Source: Pseudomonas sp. S31 | GTDB lineage: Bacteria > Pseudomonadota > Gammaproteobacteria > Pseudomonadales > Pseudomonadaceae | Length of the DNA stretch: 64,000 bases | Assembly: GCF_016648105.1 (NCBI RefSeq) | Contig: NZ_JACVVE010000022.1 | Coordinates: forward strand, 1-64,000 | Direction of reading: 5' to 3' | Shown: positions 1 through 9,320 of the stretch, piece after piece | Layout of the letters: each line of letters opens with the position of its first letter | Numbering within the stretch: the stretch's first letter is position 1 | Program-made: the position numbers and the translations under genes | Notes under the pieces: generated by a model | The model's database searches: none | Told to the model about the DNA's origin: nothing | The model's input: only the letters and a program-made list of their open reading frames with translations

Positions 1-29
1 ACCCCCGCCCCGTGCTCTTCTTATGCCCT

Positions 30-253
30 GCGTTCAGGTGCCCCCTACGGGGGTGAAACGGGAAACCGGTGCGTCACAGGCCCTTGCTCCACTCGCTGCT
101 GCAGTGGAAAAAAAGGCCCGGCAATTCCGGTGCTGCCCCCGCAACGGTAAACGAGTGAAAGGTCTGGACCACTGTGCCTCGCAGTTCGGCATGGGAAGGT
201 GACCGCATCAGGAGCCCTGCTCCGCCTCGTAAGCCCGGAGACCGGCCTGGCGT
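30..253 (+). ncRNA. Cobalamin (AdoCbl) riboswitch
   Basis: The leader of the cobalt/cobalamin operon has the landmarks of a cobalamin riboswitch in the right order: a B12-box-like GCTGCCCCCGCAACGGTAA at about 132-150, a CCACTG at about 171-176, a GGGAAGG at about 193-199, and AGCCCGGAGACCGGCC near the 3' end at about 233-248. It is followed by about 120 nt before cbtB that contain a small hairpin (AGGCAC/GTGCCT near 314-329) but no clear T-tract, so control of translation seems at least as likely as termination. Its position directly before a cobalt transporter is the usual one for this class. The 5' limit is approximate. Confidence 0.93.
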
Positions 254-372
254 TCATGTACACCCCGCGGAGGGCGGGCGCTGTCGCATTCCCCATGCCC
301 TGGGGCCCAAGGCACTGATCGTGCCTGGGGCGGCCGCGCCTGTTGCCTACAATAAATGCAGAGGAACGCGTC

Positions 373-558
373 ATGCCCGTCACCAGCCTCAAACACAGCG
401 TCGCCACCCCCACTACCTTCAGCCAGCGCGTGGCCGTGGCCGTAGGCGCCAGCCTGCTGGGCCTGTGCCTGGTCTACTTCGCCGGCTTCTCGCACATCGA
501 AGCGGTGCACAACGCCGCCCACGACACCCGCCACAGCGCCGCCTTCCCCTGCCACTGA
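373..558 (+). CDS. cbtB: CbtB, small cobalt transporter subunit
   Basis: This 61-residue protein has one hydrophobic segment (about residues 15-38) and a histidine-rich C-terminal tail ending in PCH. That is the normal build of CbtB, the small partner of the predicted cobalt transporter CbtA in the inner membrane. The ATG at 373 is chosen over an in-frame codon at 343 because GAGG lies about 8 nt before it. The gene lies directly behind the cobalamin riboswitch and 10 bp before cbtA, so it should be repressed when cobalamin is abundant. Confidence 0.88.
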   Translation: MPVTSLKHSVATPTTFSQRVAVAVGASLLGLCLVYFAGFSHIEAVHNAAHDTRHSAAFPCH

Positions 559-568
559 GCCTGCCCGC

Positions 569-1261
569 ATGATCAAGCGCATCGCCCGCACCGCCGGATT
601 CAGCGGCCTGCTCGCCGCCCTGTTGCTGACCCTGCTGCAAAGCTTCTGGGTCGCACCGCTGATACTTCAGGCCGAAACCTACGAGAACAGCGGCGCCGTC
701 GCCGAGCATCACGAACATGAGCACGAGGCCTCGGCCGCGCACAGTCACGACAGCGAGGCCTGGGCGCCAGAGGATGGCTGGCAGCGCATCGTCTCTACCA
801 CTGGCGGCAACCTGGTGGTGGCGGTCGGATTCGCCCTGATCCTCGCCGCCCTGTACAGCCTGCGCGAACCTAGCCGCGCGCTGTCCGGCGCATGGTGGGG
901 CCTGGCTGGCTTCGCCGTGTTCTGCCTGGCGCCGACCCTGGGCTTGCCACCGGAGCTGCCGGGCACCGCTGCCGCCGACCTGGGGCAGCGCCAGGCCTGG
1001 TGGATCGGCACCGCCGCCGCCACTGCGGTGGGCTTGGCGTTGCTGGTGTTCAGCCGGCACTGGCTGCTGAAAGTACTGGGCGCAGTGCTTCTGGTGCTGC
1101 CGCACGTCATCGGCGCGCCGCAACCCGAGCATCATTCGAGCCTGGCTCCCGCCGCCCTGGAAACCCAGTTCAAGATCGCCTCGTGGCTGACCAATGCGGC
1201 CTTCTGGCTGGCACTTGGGCTGCTCAGCGCATGGCTCTACCGTCGCGCCAATCCGGCCTGA
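569..1261 (+). CDS. cbtA: CbtA, cobalt transporter membrane subunit
   Basis: A 230-residue membrane protein with about five hydrophobic segments and, after the first, a His/Glu/Asp-rich loop (HHEHEHE, HSHDSE; about residues 47-64) suited to metal binding. This matches CbtA, the main subunit of the predicted CbtAB cobalt uptake system that accompanies B12 genes in proteobacteria. Its stop codon shares one base with the start of cobE, so the two are translationally coupled. Transport of cobalt is inferred from family and from riboswitch control. Confidence 0.9.
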   Translation: MIKRIARTAGFSGLLAALLLTLLQSFWVAPLILQAETYENSGAVAEHHEHEHEASAAHSHDSEAWAPEDGWQRIVSTTGGNLVVAVGFALILAALYSLREPSRALSGAWWGLAGFAVFCLAPTLGLPPELPGTAAADLGQRQAWWIGTAAATAVGLALLVFSRHWLLKVLGAVLLVLPHVIGAPQPEHHSSLAPAALETQFKIASWLTNAAFWLALGLLSAWLYRRANPA

Positions 1262-1653
1262 TGACTGCGCTGTACGTCGGCCTCGGCTGCCGCCGGGGCT
1301 GCCCTTTGGAAGTGCTCGATGCCCTGCTGCGACAGGCGCTGCAGGCCAACGGCCTGCAGCCTTCGGCGGTGCGCGGCATCGCCACCTTGGCGGCCAAGGC
1401 CGACGAGCCCGCCTTGTTGCAACTGGCCGAGCGCCACGGCTTGGCGCTACAGCCCTTCGACGCCCTTCAACTGCAGCCCTTCGAGGCACAACTGAGCCAT
1501 CGCTCGTCGATAACCTACAGCCACACCGGCTGCTGGGGCGTTGCCGAGAGCGCCGCCCTGGCGCTGGCCTGGCAGGTGGAAGGCCAGGCCAGCCTGGTGC
1601 TCACCCGCCAGGTGCTCGGCCCGGCTACCCTGGCACTGGCACGGGGTCGATAA
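1261..1653 (+). CDS. cobE: CobE/CbiG C-terminal-domain protein, cobalamin biosynthesis
   Basis: A 130-residue protein that starts MTALYVGLGCRRGC, the nucleotide-binding-like opening of the CobE/CbiG C-terminal domain. Towards the end it has the family's region around SHTGCWGVAESAAL. In the aerobic pathway CobE assists the ring-contraction steps; in anaerobic organisms the same domain is the C-terminal part of CbiG, which opens the delta-lactone of cobalt-precorrin-5. The ATG overlaps the cbtA stop by one base. It lies between cobalt uptake genes and cobM, all behind the riboswitch. Confidence 0.85.
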   Translation: MTALYVGLGCRRGCPLEVLDALLRQALQANGLQPSAVRGIATLAAKADEPALLQLAERHGLALQPFDALQLQPFEAQLSHRSSITYSHTGCWGVAESAALALAWQVEGQASLVLTRQVLGPATLALARGR

Positions 1654-1682
1654 TTGCCTCCCCCATCGTTCAAGGAATTCCC

Positions 1683-2435
1683 ATGACTGTCTATTTCATC
1701 GGCGCAGGCCCGGGCGACCCGGAGCTGATCACGGTCAAGGGCCAACGCCTGATCCGCCAGTGCCCGGTGGTCATCTACGCCGGTTCACTGGTACCTGCGG
1801 CCGTGCTCGAAGGCCACCACGCCGAAACCCTGATCAACAGCGCCGAACTGCACCTGGAGCAGATCATCGCGGCGATGCGCGCGGCACACGAAAAAGGCCA
1901 GGACGTGGCGCGGGTGCACAGTGGCGACCCCAGCCTGTACGGCGCCATCGGTGAGCAGATCCGCCACCTGCGCGAACTGGGCATCGACTACCAGATCATC
2001 CCCGGGGTTACCGCCGCGGCTGCCAGCGCGGCCTTGCTCGGCTGCGAGCTGACCCTGCCAGACGTGGCGCAGACGGTGATCCTGACCCGCTATGGCGACA
2101 CTTCGCCGATGCCCGCCGGTGAGCAACTGGCCGACCTGGCACGCCATGGCACCACCCTGGCCATCCACCTGGGCATCAAGCACCTGGCGCGGATCGTCGA
2201 GGATCTGCTGCCTCACTACGGCTCCGACTGCCCGGTCGCGGTGGTCCATCGCGCCACCTGGCCCGACCAGGACTGGGTCCGCGGCCGCCTCGACGACATC
2301 GTCGGGCAAGTGGCTGCCAAGGGTTTTCGCCGCACCGCGCTGATCCTCGTAGGGCACGTACTGGGAGATGCGCCTTTCGCCGAGTCCGCCCTCTACCGCG
2401 CCGGGCATGCCCACCTGTACAGGCCGCGCGACTGA
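1683..2435 (+). CDS. cobM: Precorrin-4 C11-methyltransferase CobM
   Basis: A 250-residue SAM-dependent methyltransferase of the tetrapyrrole methylase fold. Visible family motifs are the N-terminal VYFIGAGPGDPELIT glycine-rich loop, VHSGDPSLYGAI (about residues 79-90), the IPGVTAAAASAA segment (about 107-118), and VVHRATWPDQ near the C-terminal domain. CobM transfers a methyl group to C-11 of precorrin-4 to give precorrin-5 in aerobic cobalamin synthesis. The start at 1683 keeps the conserved N-terminus. It follows cobE by 29 bp and is the last clear cobalamin gene of the operon. Confidence 0.95.
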   Translation: MTVYFIGAGPGDPELITVKGQRLIRQCPVVIYAGSLVPAAVLEGHHAETLINSAELHLEQIIAAMRAAHEKGQDVARVHSGDPSLYGAIGEQIRHLRELGIDYQIIPGVTAAAASAALLGCELTLPDVAQTVILTRYGDTSPMPAGEQLADLARHGTTLAIHLGIKHLARIVEDLLPHYGSDCPVAVVHRATWPDQDWVRGRLDDIVGQVAAKGFRRTALILVGHVLGDAPFAESALYRAGHAHLYRPRD

Positions 2436-2501
2436 GCATTGCCAAGTATGCACAGGCCAGAGCAGACTCCAGGTTCTCGTCCACGGCCCGGAGCCCTGCC
2501 C

Positions 2502-2744
2502 ATGCTGGAACTGCGCCCCAATTGCGAATGCTGTGATGCCGACCTGCCCGGCGACAGCCACGACGCGATGATCTGCTCGTTCGAATGCACCTTCTGTCGA
2601 GCCTGCGCCACCGACCGCCTGCAGGGCCAATGTCCGAATTGCGCGGGTCAGCTGGTCGCCAGGCCCACCCGAGTCGGCCTGGCCCTGCGCAACAACCCCG
2701 CCTCGACCAGGCGGGTGAAAAAAACCCACGCGCCCTGTGCCTGA
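2502..2744 (+). CDS. DUF1272 cysteine-rich protein
   Basis: An 80-residue protein with four Cys pairs or near-pairs (CECCDAD, CSFECTFCRAC, CPNC), typical of the DUF1272 family and suggestive of two zinc sites in a small treble-clef or ribbon-like fold. The function of the family is unknown. The ATG at 2502 is chosen because the conserved MLELRPNCE opening starts there. It lies 66 bp after cobM and may be read through from it, but a link with cobalamin is not shown. Confidence 0.8.
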   Translation: MLELRPNCECCDADLPGDSHDAMICSFECTFCRACATDRLQGQCPNCAGQLVARPTRVGLALRNNPASTRRVKKTHAPCA

Positions 2745-2761
2745 CACGCCGTCTATACATC

Positions 2762-2792
2762 GCTTGCACCGGTCGATTCCAAGGGTGCAAGC
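2762..2792 (+). terminator. Hairpin after the cobalamin operon, possible terminator
   Basis: Arms GCTTGCACC (2762-2770) and GGTGCAAGC (2784-2792) form a 9-bp stem with a 13-nt loop downstream of the DUF1272 gene. A T-run (TTTTTT) lies about 20 nt further on rather than directly after the stem, so intrinsic termination is uncertain. Confidence 0.4.
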
Positions 2793-2968
2793 CTTCCCAT
2801 TCTCCTTGTAGGTTTTTTCACCAGAGTAAGGTGACAATTTCAACAGTCCTATACTCGCCATTACTAAGGCGACGGAATGCCCGTATCTTGCGCGCTGCCG
2901 GCCATCGTCTACAGGCCTCTTCCCGCTAAAAGCGAGAAACGGACCACATTCCGACAGGAGTTTTCTAC

Positions 2969-3583
2969 ATGACCACCGTACTGATCGTCGATGACCATCC
3001 TATCGTTCGCCTCTCCCTGCGCATCATGCTGGAACGTGATCGCTTCCAGGTTGTAGGAGAAGTCGATGATGGGAAGGAAGTCGCACAGGCCGTACGCGAC
3101 CTTCAACCCGATGTCGTCATCCTCGACATCGGCCTCCCTGGGCTCGATGGCATGGAGGTGATCAAGCGCCTGCAGAAGCTCGAGCCGCAACCGAAGATCA
3201 TGGTGCTCACCGGCCAGGCCGGCGACCTCTACGTCAGGCGTTGCCTGGATGCCGGCATCGCAGCATTCCTGACCAAGGACGAAGACCTGGATGCCGTGGT
3301 GTTCGCGCTGAAGGCGCTGGTCAAAGGCTACTCCACGTTCCCGCAGATGTCGGTCAATAGCAGCACGCTGGAAAGCGAGGCGTACCGCCTGGGCAGCCTG
3401 TCCAATCGGGAGATGGAGGTGTTGCGCCGCCTCGCCCGTGGCGAGAGCAACAAGTTCATTGGCCAGCAGATGAACCTCAGTGCCAAGACCATCAGTACCT
3501 ACCGTGGACGGATCATGGACAAACTCAGGACCGAATCGCTGGTGGAAATGGTTGATTTGGCCAAACGCAACCAGGTGAATTGA
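2969..3583 (+). CDS. NarL/FixJ-type response regulator (BvgA/EvgA-like)
   Basis: A 204-residue two-component regulator. The receiver domain (about 1-120) has the acidic pair at D8-D9, phospho-acceptor D53 in VVILDIGLPGLDG and the conserved Lys near 103. The C-terminal LuxR-type helix-turn-helix (about 140-200) carries LSNREMEVLRRLARGESNK. This arrangement is that of BvgA and EvgA, transcription factors phosphorylated by multidomain hybrid kinases. CAGGAG sits 9 nt before the ATG. The next gene, 12 bp downstream, encodes just such a kinase, so the two form a cognate pair. The target genes cannot be read from the sequence. Confidence 0.9.
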   Translation: MTTVLIVDDHPIVRLSLRIMLERDRFQVVGEVDDGKEVAQAVRDLQPDVVILDIGLPGLDGMEVIKRLQKLEPQPKIMVLTGQAGDLYVRRCLDAGIAAFLTKDEDLDAVVFALKALVKGYSTFPQMSVNSSTLESEAYRLGSLSNREMEVLRRLARGESNKFIGQQMNLSAKTISTYRGRIMDKLRTESLVEMVDLAKRNQVN

Positions 3584-3595
3584 ACGGGCGATGCA

Positions 3596-6500
3596 ATGAG
3601 AATCGTCCTGTGCTGCCTGCTCCTGCTGCTTGCCTGCTTGGCCACCGACGCCCTGGCGCGGGACGATGGCGAGCCACGTCACCTGCTGGCCCGCTCGCTC
3701 AGCGCCACGCCGCCGTTGCGGCTCGACGCCCAGGACCGGCAGTGGCTGCAACAACGCAAGGTGCTGATCCTGGGGAGCTCGCGCCCCGACTACCCGCCAT
3801 TCGAGATCAATGCCAGCCTGGCCGACTATGAAGGCCTGAGCGCCGACTATGCCGGCTTGATCGCCGAACAGCTGGGCATTGCCATCGAAGTGCGGCGCTT
3901 CGCCAGCCGCCACGAGGCCATCGCCGCACTCCGTGACGGGCGCATCGACCTTCTGGGCACTTCCAACGCCTTTGAGGCGGCCGACGCCGAGCTGGCCTTG
4001 AGCCAGGCGTATGCCGACGACCTGCCGGTAATCGTCATCCGCGAAGGCCGTAGCCTGGAGCACAACCGCAACCTCGAAGGCCTGCGCCTGGCCATGGTCG
4101 ACCACTACCTGCCTGCAGCGCAGGTCAGGGCGCTCTACCCCAAGGCCCAGCTCAGCCTCTATCGCTCCACCTTGACCGGCCTCGCAGCCGTCGAGCTGGG
4201 CGAAGCGGACGCTTACCTGGGCGATGCGATCAGCACCGACCACCTGATCGGCAAGAGCTACCAGGGCAGCCTGAAGATCGACCATTTCTGCCAAGCGCCT
4301 TCCGCTGCGTTCTCCTTTGCCCTGGCGCATGACAATGCGCGCCTGCATCGCCTGGTCGACAAGGCCCTGGCCAGGATCACCGAGAGCGAGCGGCTGAACA
4401 TCCTGCGGCGCTGGAGCAGCGGCAACACCAGTCTGCTGCTCGATCGCCATCCGGTGGCACTGACCGAACAGGAGCGCAGCTGGATCGCCGCGCATTCCAC
4501 CGTCAGCGTGCTGGTCAACAGTGGCCTGGCCCCATTGACCTTCAACGATAACCAGCAGCAGGCCAGTGGTATCACCCTCGACCTGCTCAAGCAGGTCACC
4601 CTGCGCACCGGCCTGCACTTCGACATCGTCGAGCACGATTCAGTACAGAAGATGGTCGACCTGGTGGCTCGCGGCCAGGCGCAGATGATCGGCGCCCTGG
4701 GCTATGGCGCGGAACGGGCCAGCAAACTGCGCTACACCCGCCCCTACCTGGTCAGCCCAAGGGTGCTGGTGACCCGCGCCCAGGGCATCTCGCCAGCCCA
4801 GGCCAAAGCCCTGGACGGCCAGCGCGTGGCCTTGCTGCGAGGCTCGCCACAGCGCGTGCAGATTCAACGCCAGTACCCTCGCGCCATCCTGGTCGAGGTG
4901 GACAACCCGCTCGGCCTGATGGAAGCGGTGGCCAACGGCGATGCCGACGCGGCCCTGAGCAGCCACATCAACGCCAGCTACTACATCAGCCACGTTTTCA
5001 AGGGTACGCTGCAGATTGCCGCGGTGCTCGACGACGACCCAGCCGTGGCGGCGTTCGCCGTGGCCCCGGACCAGCCGCAGCTGCAGGCGATCCTCGACAA
5101 GGTGCTGCTGAGCATCCCGCCGGAGGAACTGGAGCAATTGATCAACCGCTGGCGCACCAGCACCCTGGTCAGTGACAGTCCGTGGCGCAACTACCGCACC
5201 CTGGCCCTGCAGGTGCTGATCCTGTCGGCCCTGCTGCTGGCCGGCGTGGTGTTCTGGAACAGCTACCTGCGCAAGCTGATCCACCAGCGCACCGAGGCCC
5301 AGCAAGCCTTGCAGACCCAGCTGGGGCTGAGCCGCGGCCTGTTGGAGCAACTGCGCCAGGCCAAGGATGACGCGGTACGCGCCAGCCAGACCAAAAGCAC
5401 CTTCCTGGCCACCATGAGCCATGAGATCCGCACACCGATGAACGCCGTCATCGGCTTGCTGGAGCTGGCCCTGGAAGACAACCAGGCCGGCCACCGCGAT
5501 ACCGAGACGCTACGTACCGCGCACGATTCGGCCATCGGATTGCTCGAGCTGATCGGCGATATCCTCGATATTTCGCGTATCGAGTCCGGGCACATGACCC
5601 TGCAGCCCGTGCCGGTCGACCTGGTCGAACTGGCCAACGCCTGCTTGCGGGTGTTCGAGGGCAACGCACACTTGAAAGGGCTGCAGTTGAACAGCGATAT
5701 GCCGGACGGGCCCTGCTGGGTGCTGGCAGACCCGCTGCGGATCAAGCAGATCCTTTCCAACCTGCTGAGCAATGCGATCAAGTTCACCGACCGCGGCGAG
5801 GTGCAGATCAGCCTGCGGCTCACGCCGCAACCCAACGACATCGCCGTGAGCCTGGCCGTGCGCGATTCGGGCATCGGCATCGCTGCCGCCGACCAGGCGC
5901 GCCTGTTCAGCGCCTTTGCCCAGGCACAGGGCCCACGGGCGCAGCAAGGCGCCGGGCTCGGCCTGGTGATCAGCCGCTCCCTGGCAGAGCTGATGGGCGG
6001 CCAGCTCAACCTGCAGAGCGTCGAAGGGGTCGGTACCCGAGTCGAGGTGCTGCTGCGCTTGCAGCCCTGCATGGCGCCCGAACCGCCCGAGCGGGCCCCG
6101 GGCATGCCGCAGGCGCCTGCAGGTGCGTTGAATATCCTGGTGGTCGATGACTTCCCGGCCAACCTGATGCTGCTGGAAAAACAGCTCGATAGCCTCGGCC
6201 ACCGGGTCACCCTGGCCGAAAATGGCGAGCAGGCATTGGCGTTGTGGCAAGCGACGCCGTTCGAGCTGGTGCTCACCGACTGCAGCATGCCCGTCATGGA
6301 CGGCCGTACCCTCGCCCGCGCGATCCGCGCCACCGAGCAGAGCCGTGGACTGAGGCCGTGCAGGATCGTCGGCATCACCGCCAATGCCCAGGCCGAGGAG
6401 CGCGAGCGTTGCCTGGCCAGCGGCATGGATGACTGCCTGTTCAAGCCGATCGGCCTGCAAACCTTGAAGCAGCATGTCACAGGCCCGGCGGCGGAGCCCA

Positions 6501-6853
6501 CAGCGATCCCCTATTTGCATCTCGACGAACTGCGCCACCTGACCCAGGATGACGAACACCTGACCCGCCAGCTGCTGGAACAACTGGCCAAGAGTGCGGG
6601 CGAAGACCTCGCTGCCCTGCAGGCGTTGGACAGCGAGCCCGGCGATGCGGAACTGCGCGCCTTGGCCCATCGCATCAAGGGAGGCGCGAAGATGCTCAAG
6701 GTGCGCCGGATCGTCAGCGTCTGCGAAGACATCGAGCAGGCTCAGGCCCGTGGCGAATCCACAGCCGAACTACGCCAGCAACTGCACGTCGGCCTGCAGA
6801 CCCTGCTGGGGGAGCTGGCCGACAAGCTCAATGCAATTGCAACGTCGAGGTAA
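3596..6853 (+). CDS. BvgS/EvgS-like hybrid sensor histidine kinase
   Basis: A 1085-residue unorthodox kinase. In order: signal peptide (1-21), two periplasmic solute-binding-protein type 3 (Venus flytrap) domains (about 45-275 and 295-525), one membrane segment (about 535-555), a HisKA domain with the phosphorylated His in FLATMSHEIRTPMN (about 608), an HATPase domain with DSGIGI and GAGLGL boxes (about 710-825), a receiver with phospho-Asp in LTDCSMPVMDG (about 894), and a C-terminal Hpt domain with ALAHRIKGGAKML (His about 1024). Unlike BvgS, no PAS domain is obvious between membrane and kinase, only a short coiled coil. Ligand unknown. The phosphorelay should end on the regulator encoded just upstream. 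Its last 26 bp overlap the convergent chemotaxis-type gene. Confidence 0.92.
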   Translation: MRIVLCCLLLLLACLATDALARDDGEPRHLLARSLSATPPLRLDAQDRQWLQQRKVLILGSSRPDYPPFEINASLADYEGLSADYAGLIAEQLGIAIEVRRFASRHEAIAALRDGRIDLLGTSNAFEAADAELALSQAYADDLPVIVIREGRSLEHNRNLEGLRLAMVDHYLPAAQVRALYPKAQLSLYRSTLTGLAAVELGEADAYLGDAISTDHLIGKSYQGSLKIDHFCQAPSAAFSFALAHDNARLHRLVDKALARITESERLNILRRWSSGNTSLLLDRHPVALTEQERSWIAAHSTVSVLVNSGLAPLTFNDNQQQASGITLDLLKQVTLRTGLHFDIVEHDSVQKMVDLVARGQAQMIGALGYGAERASKLRYTRPYLVSPRVLVTRAQGISPAQAKALDGQRVALLRGSPQRVQIQRQYPRAILVEVDNPLGLMEAVANGDADAALSSHINASYYISHVFKGTLQIAAVLDDDPAVAAFAVAPDQPQLQAILDKVLLSIPPEELEQLINRWRTSTLVSDSPWRNYRTLALQVLILSALLLAGVVFWNSYLRKLIHQRTEAQQALQTQLGLSRGLLEQLRQAKDDAVRASQTKSTFLATMSHEIRTPMNAVIGLLELALEDNQAGHRDTETLRTAHDSAIGLLELIGDILDISRIESGHMTLQPVPVDLVELANACLRVFEGNAHLKGLQLNSDMPDGPCWVLADPLRIKQILSNLLSNAIKFTDRGEVQISLRLTPQPNDIAVSLAVRDSGIGIAAADQARLFSAFAQAQGPRAQQGAGLGLVISRSLAELMGGQLNLQSVEGVGTRVEVLLRLQPCMAPEPPERAPGMPQAPAGALNILVVDDFPANLMLLEKQLDSLGHRVTLAENGEQALALWQATPFELVLTDCSMPVMDGRTLARAIRATEQSRGLRPCRIVGITANAQAEERERCLASGMDDCLFKPIGLQTLKQHVTGPAAEPTAIPYLHLDELRHLTQDDEHLTRQLLEQLAKSAGEDLAALQALDSEPGDAELRALAHRIKGGAKMLKVRRIVSVCEDIEQAQARGESTAELRQQLHVGLQTLLGELADKLNAIATSR

Positions 6854-8147
6854 TCTCGCCAATCGCATCGACCACGTGCCGAGAGCCCTGCTGGATTTCC
6901 ATGATCACCGTGCCGGCTTCGTTGGCCAGTTCCACGCCGCGACCGGTACGCGACAGGCTCGATTGCATGCTGGCCACGGCGGTCAGTGAAAGGTCGTGGT
7001 TCTGACGCACCACATCGACGATTTCCAGGGTCGCCTTGCTGGTACGCGCCGCCAGGCTGCGCACCTCGTCGGCTACCACGGCAAAGCCCCGGCCGTGCTC
7101 GCCGGCGCGAGCGGCCTCGATGGCTGCGTTGAGGGCCAGCAGGTTGGTCTGGTCGGCAATGCCGCGGATGGTCAGGACGATCTGCCCTATCACGTCCGAC
7201 TGCTTGCTGACCGCGTCGATGCTACGCGCGGCATCGTTGAGCTCGCGGGAAATCTGTTCGATCACCTGCACGGTCTGCTGCACCACCTCGGTGCCCTTGC
7301 GCGCGCAGGCATCGGTCTGCACGGAGCTGGCGTGGGCGGCCTCGGCGGCGCTTTGCTGGGTGGTTACCTGGGAGGTGATGTCGCTGGCGAACTTGACCAC
7401 CTTGTACAAGCGCCCCTTGTTGTCGAAGATCGGGTTGTAGGAAGCCTCGAGGTAGACGATCTGACCGTACTTGTTGATCCGCTCGAAGCGGTGCGAGTGG
7501 TACTCCCCGCGGTTGAGGGAGGCCCAGAACTCGCGATAGGCCACTGACTCGCGCTCATGGGGCGAGCAGAACAGGCCATGGTGGCGGCCGACCACCTCCT
7601 CGTGGCGATAGCCCATGGTCGCCAGGAAGTTTTCGTTGGCCTTGATCACCCGCCCTTCAGGGGTGAACTCGATCACTGCCATCGACCGGCCGATGGCCTT
7701 GAGCAGGCTCTCGCTCTCGTGCTCCTCGAGCATCCGACGGGTAATGTCCGAGGCCACCTTGATCACGCTGGTGACCTGGCGCTGCTCGTCGAACACCGGC
7801 ATGTAGCTGGCCTCCAGCCAGACCTCCCGGCCCGCCTTGTCCAGGCGTTCGAAGGTGCCACTGATGGCCTTGCCCTCTCCCAGTTCGCGCCACAGTTGCT
7901 GGTATTCGGCACTCTTGGCGTAGACCGGGTCGCAGAACATCCGGTGGTGCTTGCCCCGCAGTTCATCGACGCTGTAGCCCAAGGTCTGGCAGAAATGCTC
8001 GTTGGCCTCGAGGATGGTGCCATCGGGGGCGAACTCGATCATGGCCATCGAGCGGCTGATAGCCGCCAGCTTGGCCTCGGCACCCGCCAGGGCCAGCCGA
8101 CTGCGCTGGATCTCGATCAAGTCTGACTTGCGATGGAAATCGAACAT
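6828..8147 (-). CDS. Soluble PAS-PAS methyl-accepting chemotaxis-type protein (BdlA-like)
   Basis: A 439-residue protein with two PAS domains (about 25-125 and 145-250; both contain a NExF turn and a GxxxxxFC-like segment) followed by an MCP signalling domain with the hairpin-tip region QTNLLALNAAIEAARAGE. There is no membrane segment and no HAMP domain, so it is cytoplasmic. This is the layout of P. aeruginosa BdlA (biofilm dispersion) and of Aer-2-like receptors; the paired PAS domains could bind haem or flavin. The start at 8147 (MFDFHRKSD) is preferred to a codon at 8210 because the extra residues look non-coding. It is convergent with the hybrid kinase and overlaps it by 26 bp. Confidence 0.85.
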   Translation of the reverse strand: MFDFHRKSDLIEIQRSRLALAGAEAKLAAISRSMAMIEFAPDGTILEANEHFCQTLGYSVDELRGKHHRMFCDPVYAKSAEYQQLWRELGEGKAISGTFERLDKAGREVWLEASYMPVFDEQRQVTSVIKVASDITRRMLEEHESESLLKAIGRSMAVIEFTPEGRVIKANENFLATMGYRHEEVVGRHHGLFCSPHERESVAYREFWASLNRGEYHSHRFERINKYGQIVYLEASYNPIFDNKGRLYKVVKFASDITSQVTTQQSAAEAAHASSVQTDACARKGTEVVQQTVQVIEQISRELNDAARSIDAVSKQSDVIGQIVLTIRGIADQTNLLALNAAIEAARAGEHGRGFAVVADEVRSLAARTSKATLEIVDVVRQNHDLSLTAVASMQSSLSRTGRGVELANEAGTVIMEIQQGSRHVVDAIGEITSTLQLH

Positions 8148-8257
8148 GACGCCGGGCTCCTCATCCTGGGATGCCCTCAGCATAGATCGTTCGTGCCTAA
8201 GTGCCAGCAAAAGGCTACTACCTAGGCATTAGCCCTTTGTGACTGGCGTATCTGCCC

Positions 8258-9274
8258 TCATGAGCTCTCCCGGACCACCAGCTCGAAGCCCAGGTCCTGC
8301 TGCTCGGCCGCTACCGCCTTGCCATCGAGCAACGCCAGCAAGGCCTGGGCGGCACGCCTACCAACGGCTGCGCGCGGGGTGCGGATGGAAGTCAGGCGCG
8401 GCACCATGTGCGCCGAGGCCGGCAGATCGTTGAAACCGACCATCGCCACCTGGCCCGGCACCTCGATGCCCTGTCGCAAAGCCTGGAGCACAGCGCCGTG
8501 GGCCAGGTCGTCGTTACAGAAGAAGATGCCATCGACTTGCGGCGCCTGCGCCATCAGTTGGCTGAACAATTCGCCTCCCAGGGCGATGGAGGACGGCTGC
8601 GGCGCGAGCAGCTCCAGTTCGTCCGCCTGCAGCCCGGCCTCGACCAGCGCCTGGCGAAAGCCCTCGGCCCGCTGCATCACTCGCGGGTCGAGCTGCGCGG
8701 CAACGAATGCCAGGCGTCTGCGCCCGCGGGCGATCAGGTGCCGGGCCGCAGCACGCCCGGCTTCCTGCTGGGAAAAGCCCACCGAGAACATCCCCTCGCC
8801 GCCCAGTTCCATCATGTGTACGCACGGCACGCCACTGGCAGCCAGCATCTGCCGGGAAGCATCGCTGCGCTCGAAACCGGTGAGCAGGATGCCGCACGGC
8901 TGATACGCCAGGTAGTTACGAATGAGGTTTTCTTCCTCGGCGACATCGTAGTGGTAGTTGCCGATCAGCACTTCGAGCCCGCGCGGGCGCATCACCTCGT
9001 GAATCGCCTCGAGGGTGTCGATGAACAACTGGTTGGACAACGAGGGGATGAGCACCACCACCGATTGGCTGCGCGCCGACGCCAGTGCCCGCGCCGCAGG
9101 GTTGGCGATGTAGCCGAGGCTGGCCGCGGCTGCGCTGACCTTTTCCACCAGCGCGGGCGCAACCGTGCTGACCCCGCGCAAGGCGCGGGAAGCGGTGATG
9201 GGGGAAACCCCGGAAAGCCTGGCGACTTCCGCCAGGGTGGGACGGCCGGTGGTGCGGGAACCTGTACGAGACAT
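8258..9274 (-). CDS. gnuR: LacI-family gluconate repressor (GntR/GnuR)
   Basis: A 338-residue LacI/GalR regulator. The N-terminal helix-turn-helix is at about residues 13-35 (TLAEVARLSGVSPITASRAL) and the rest is a periplasmic-binding-like effector domain with FFCNDDLAHGA and VGFNDLP motifs. It is divergent from gntK and gntT, and the intervening region holds two copies of an AGCGCT-centred palindrome, so it most likely represses gluconate uptake and phosphorylation until gluconate or 6-phosphogluconate binds. The start at 9274 gives the usual LacI length; upstream in-frame codons would add 49 unrelated residues. Confidence 0.9.
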   Translation of the reverse strand: MSRTGSRTTGRPTLAEVARLSGVSPITASRALRGVSTVAPALVEKVSAAAASLGYIANPAARALASARSQSVVVLIPSLSNQLFIDTLEAIHEVMRPRGLEVLIGNYHYDVAEEENLIRNYLAYQPCGILLTGFERSDASRQMLAASGVPCVHMMELGGEGMFSVGFSQQEAGRAAARHLIARGRRRLAFVAAQLDPRVMQRAEGFRQALVEAGLQADELELLAPQPSSIALGGELFSQLMAQAPQVDGIFFCNDDLAHGAVLQALRQGIEVPGQVAMVGFNDLPASAHMVPRLTSIRTPRAAVGRRAAQALLALLDGKAVAAEQQDLGFELVVRESS

Positions 9275-9320
9275 GATTGTTGTAATTTTACTACTTGCAA
9301 AGAGACGGGAACGGCCACTA

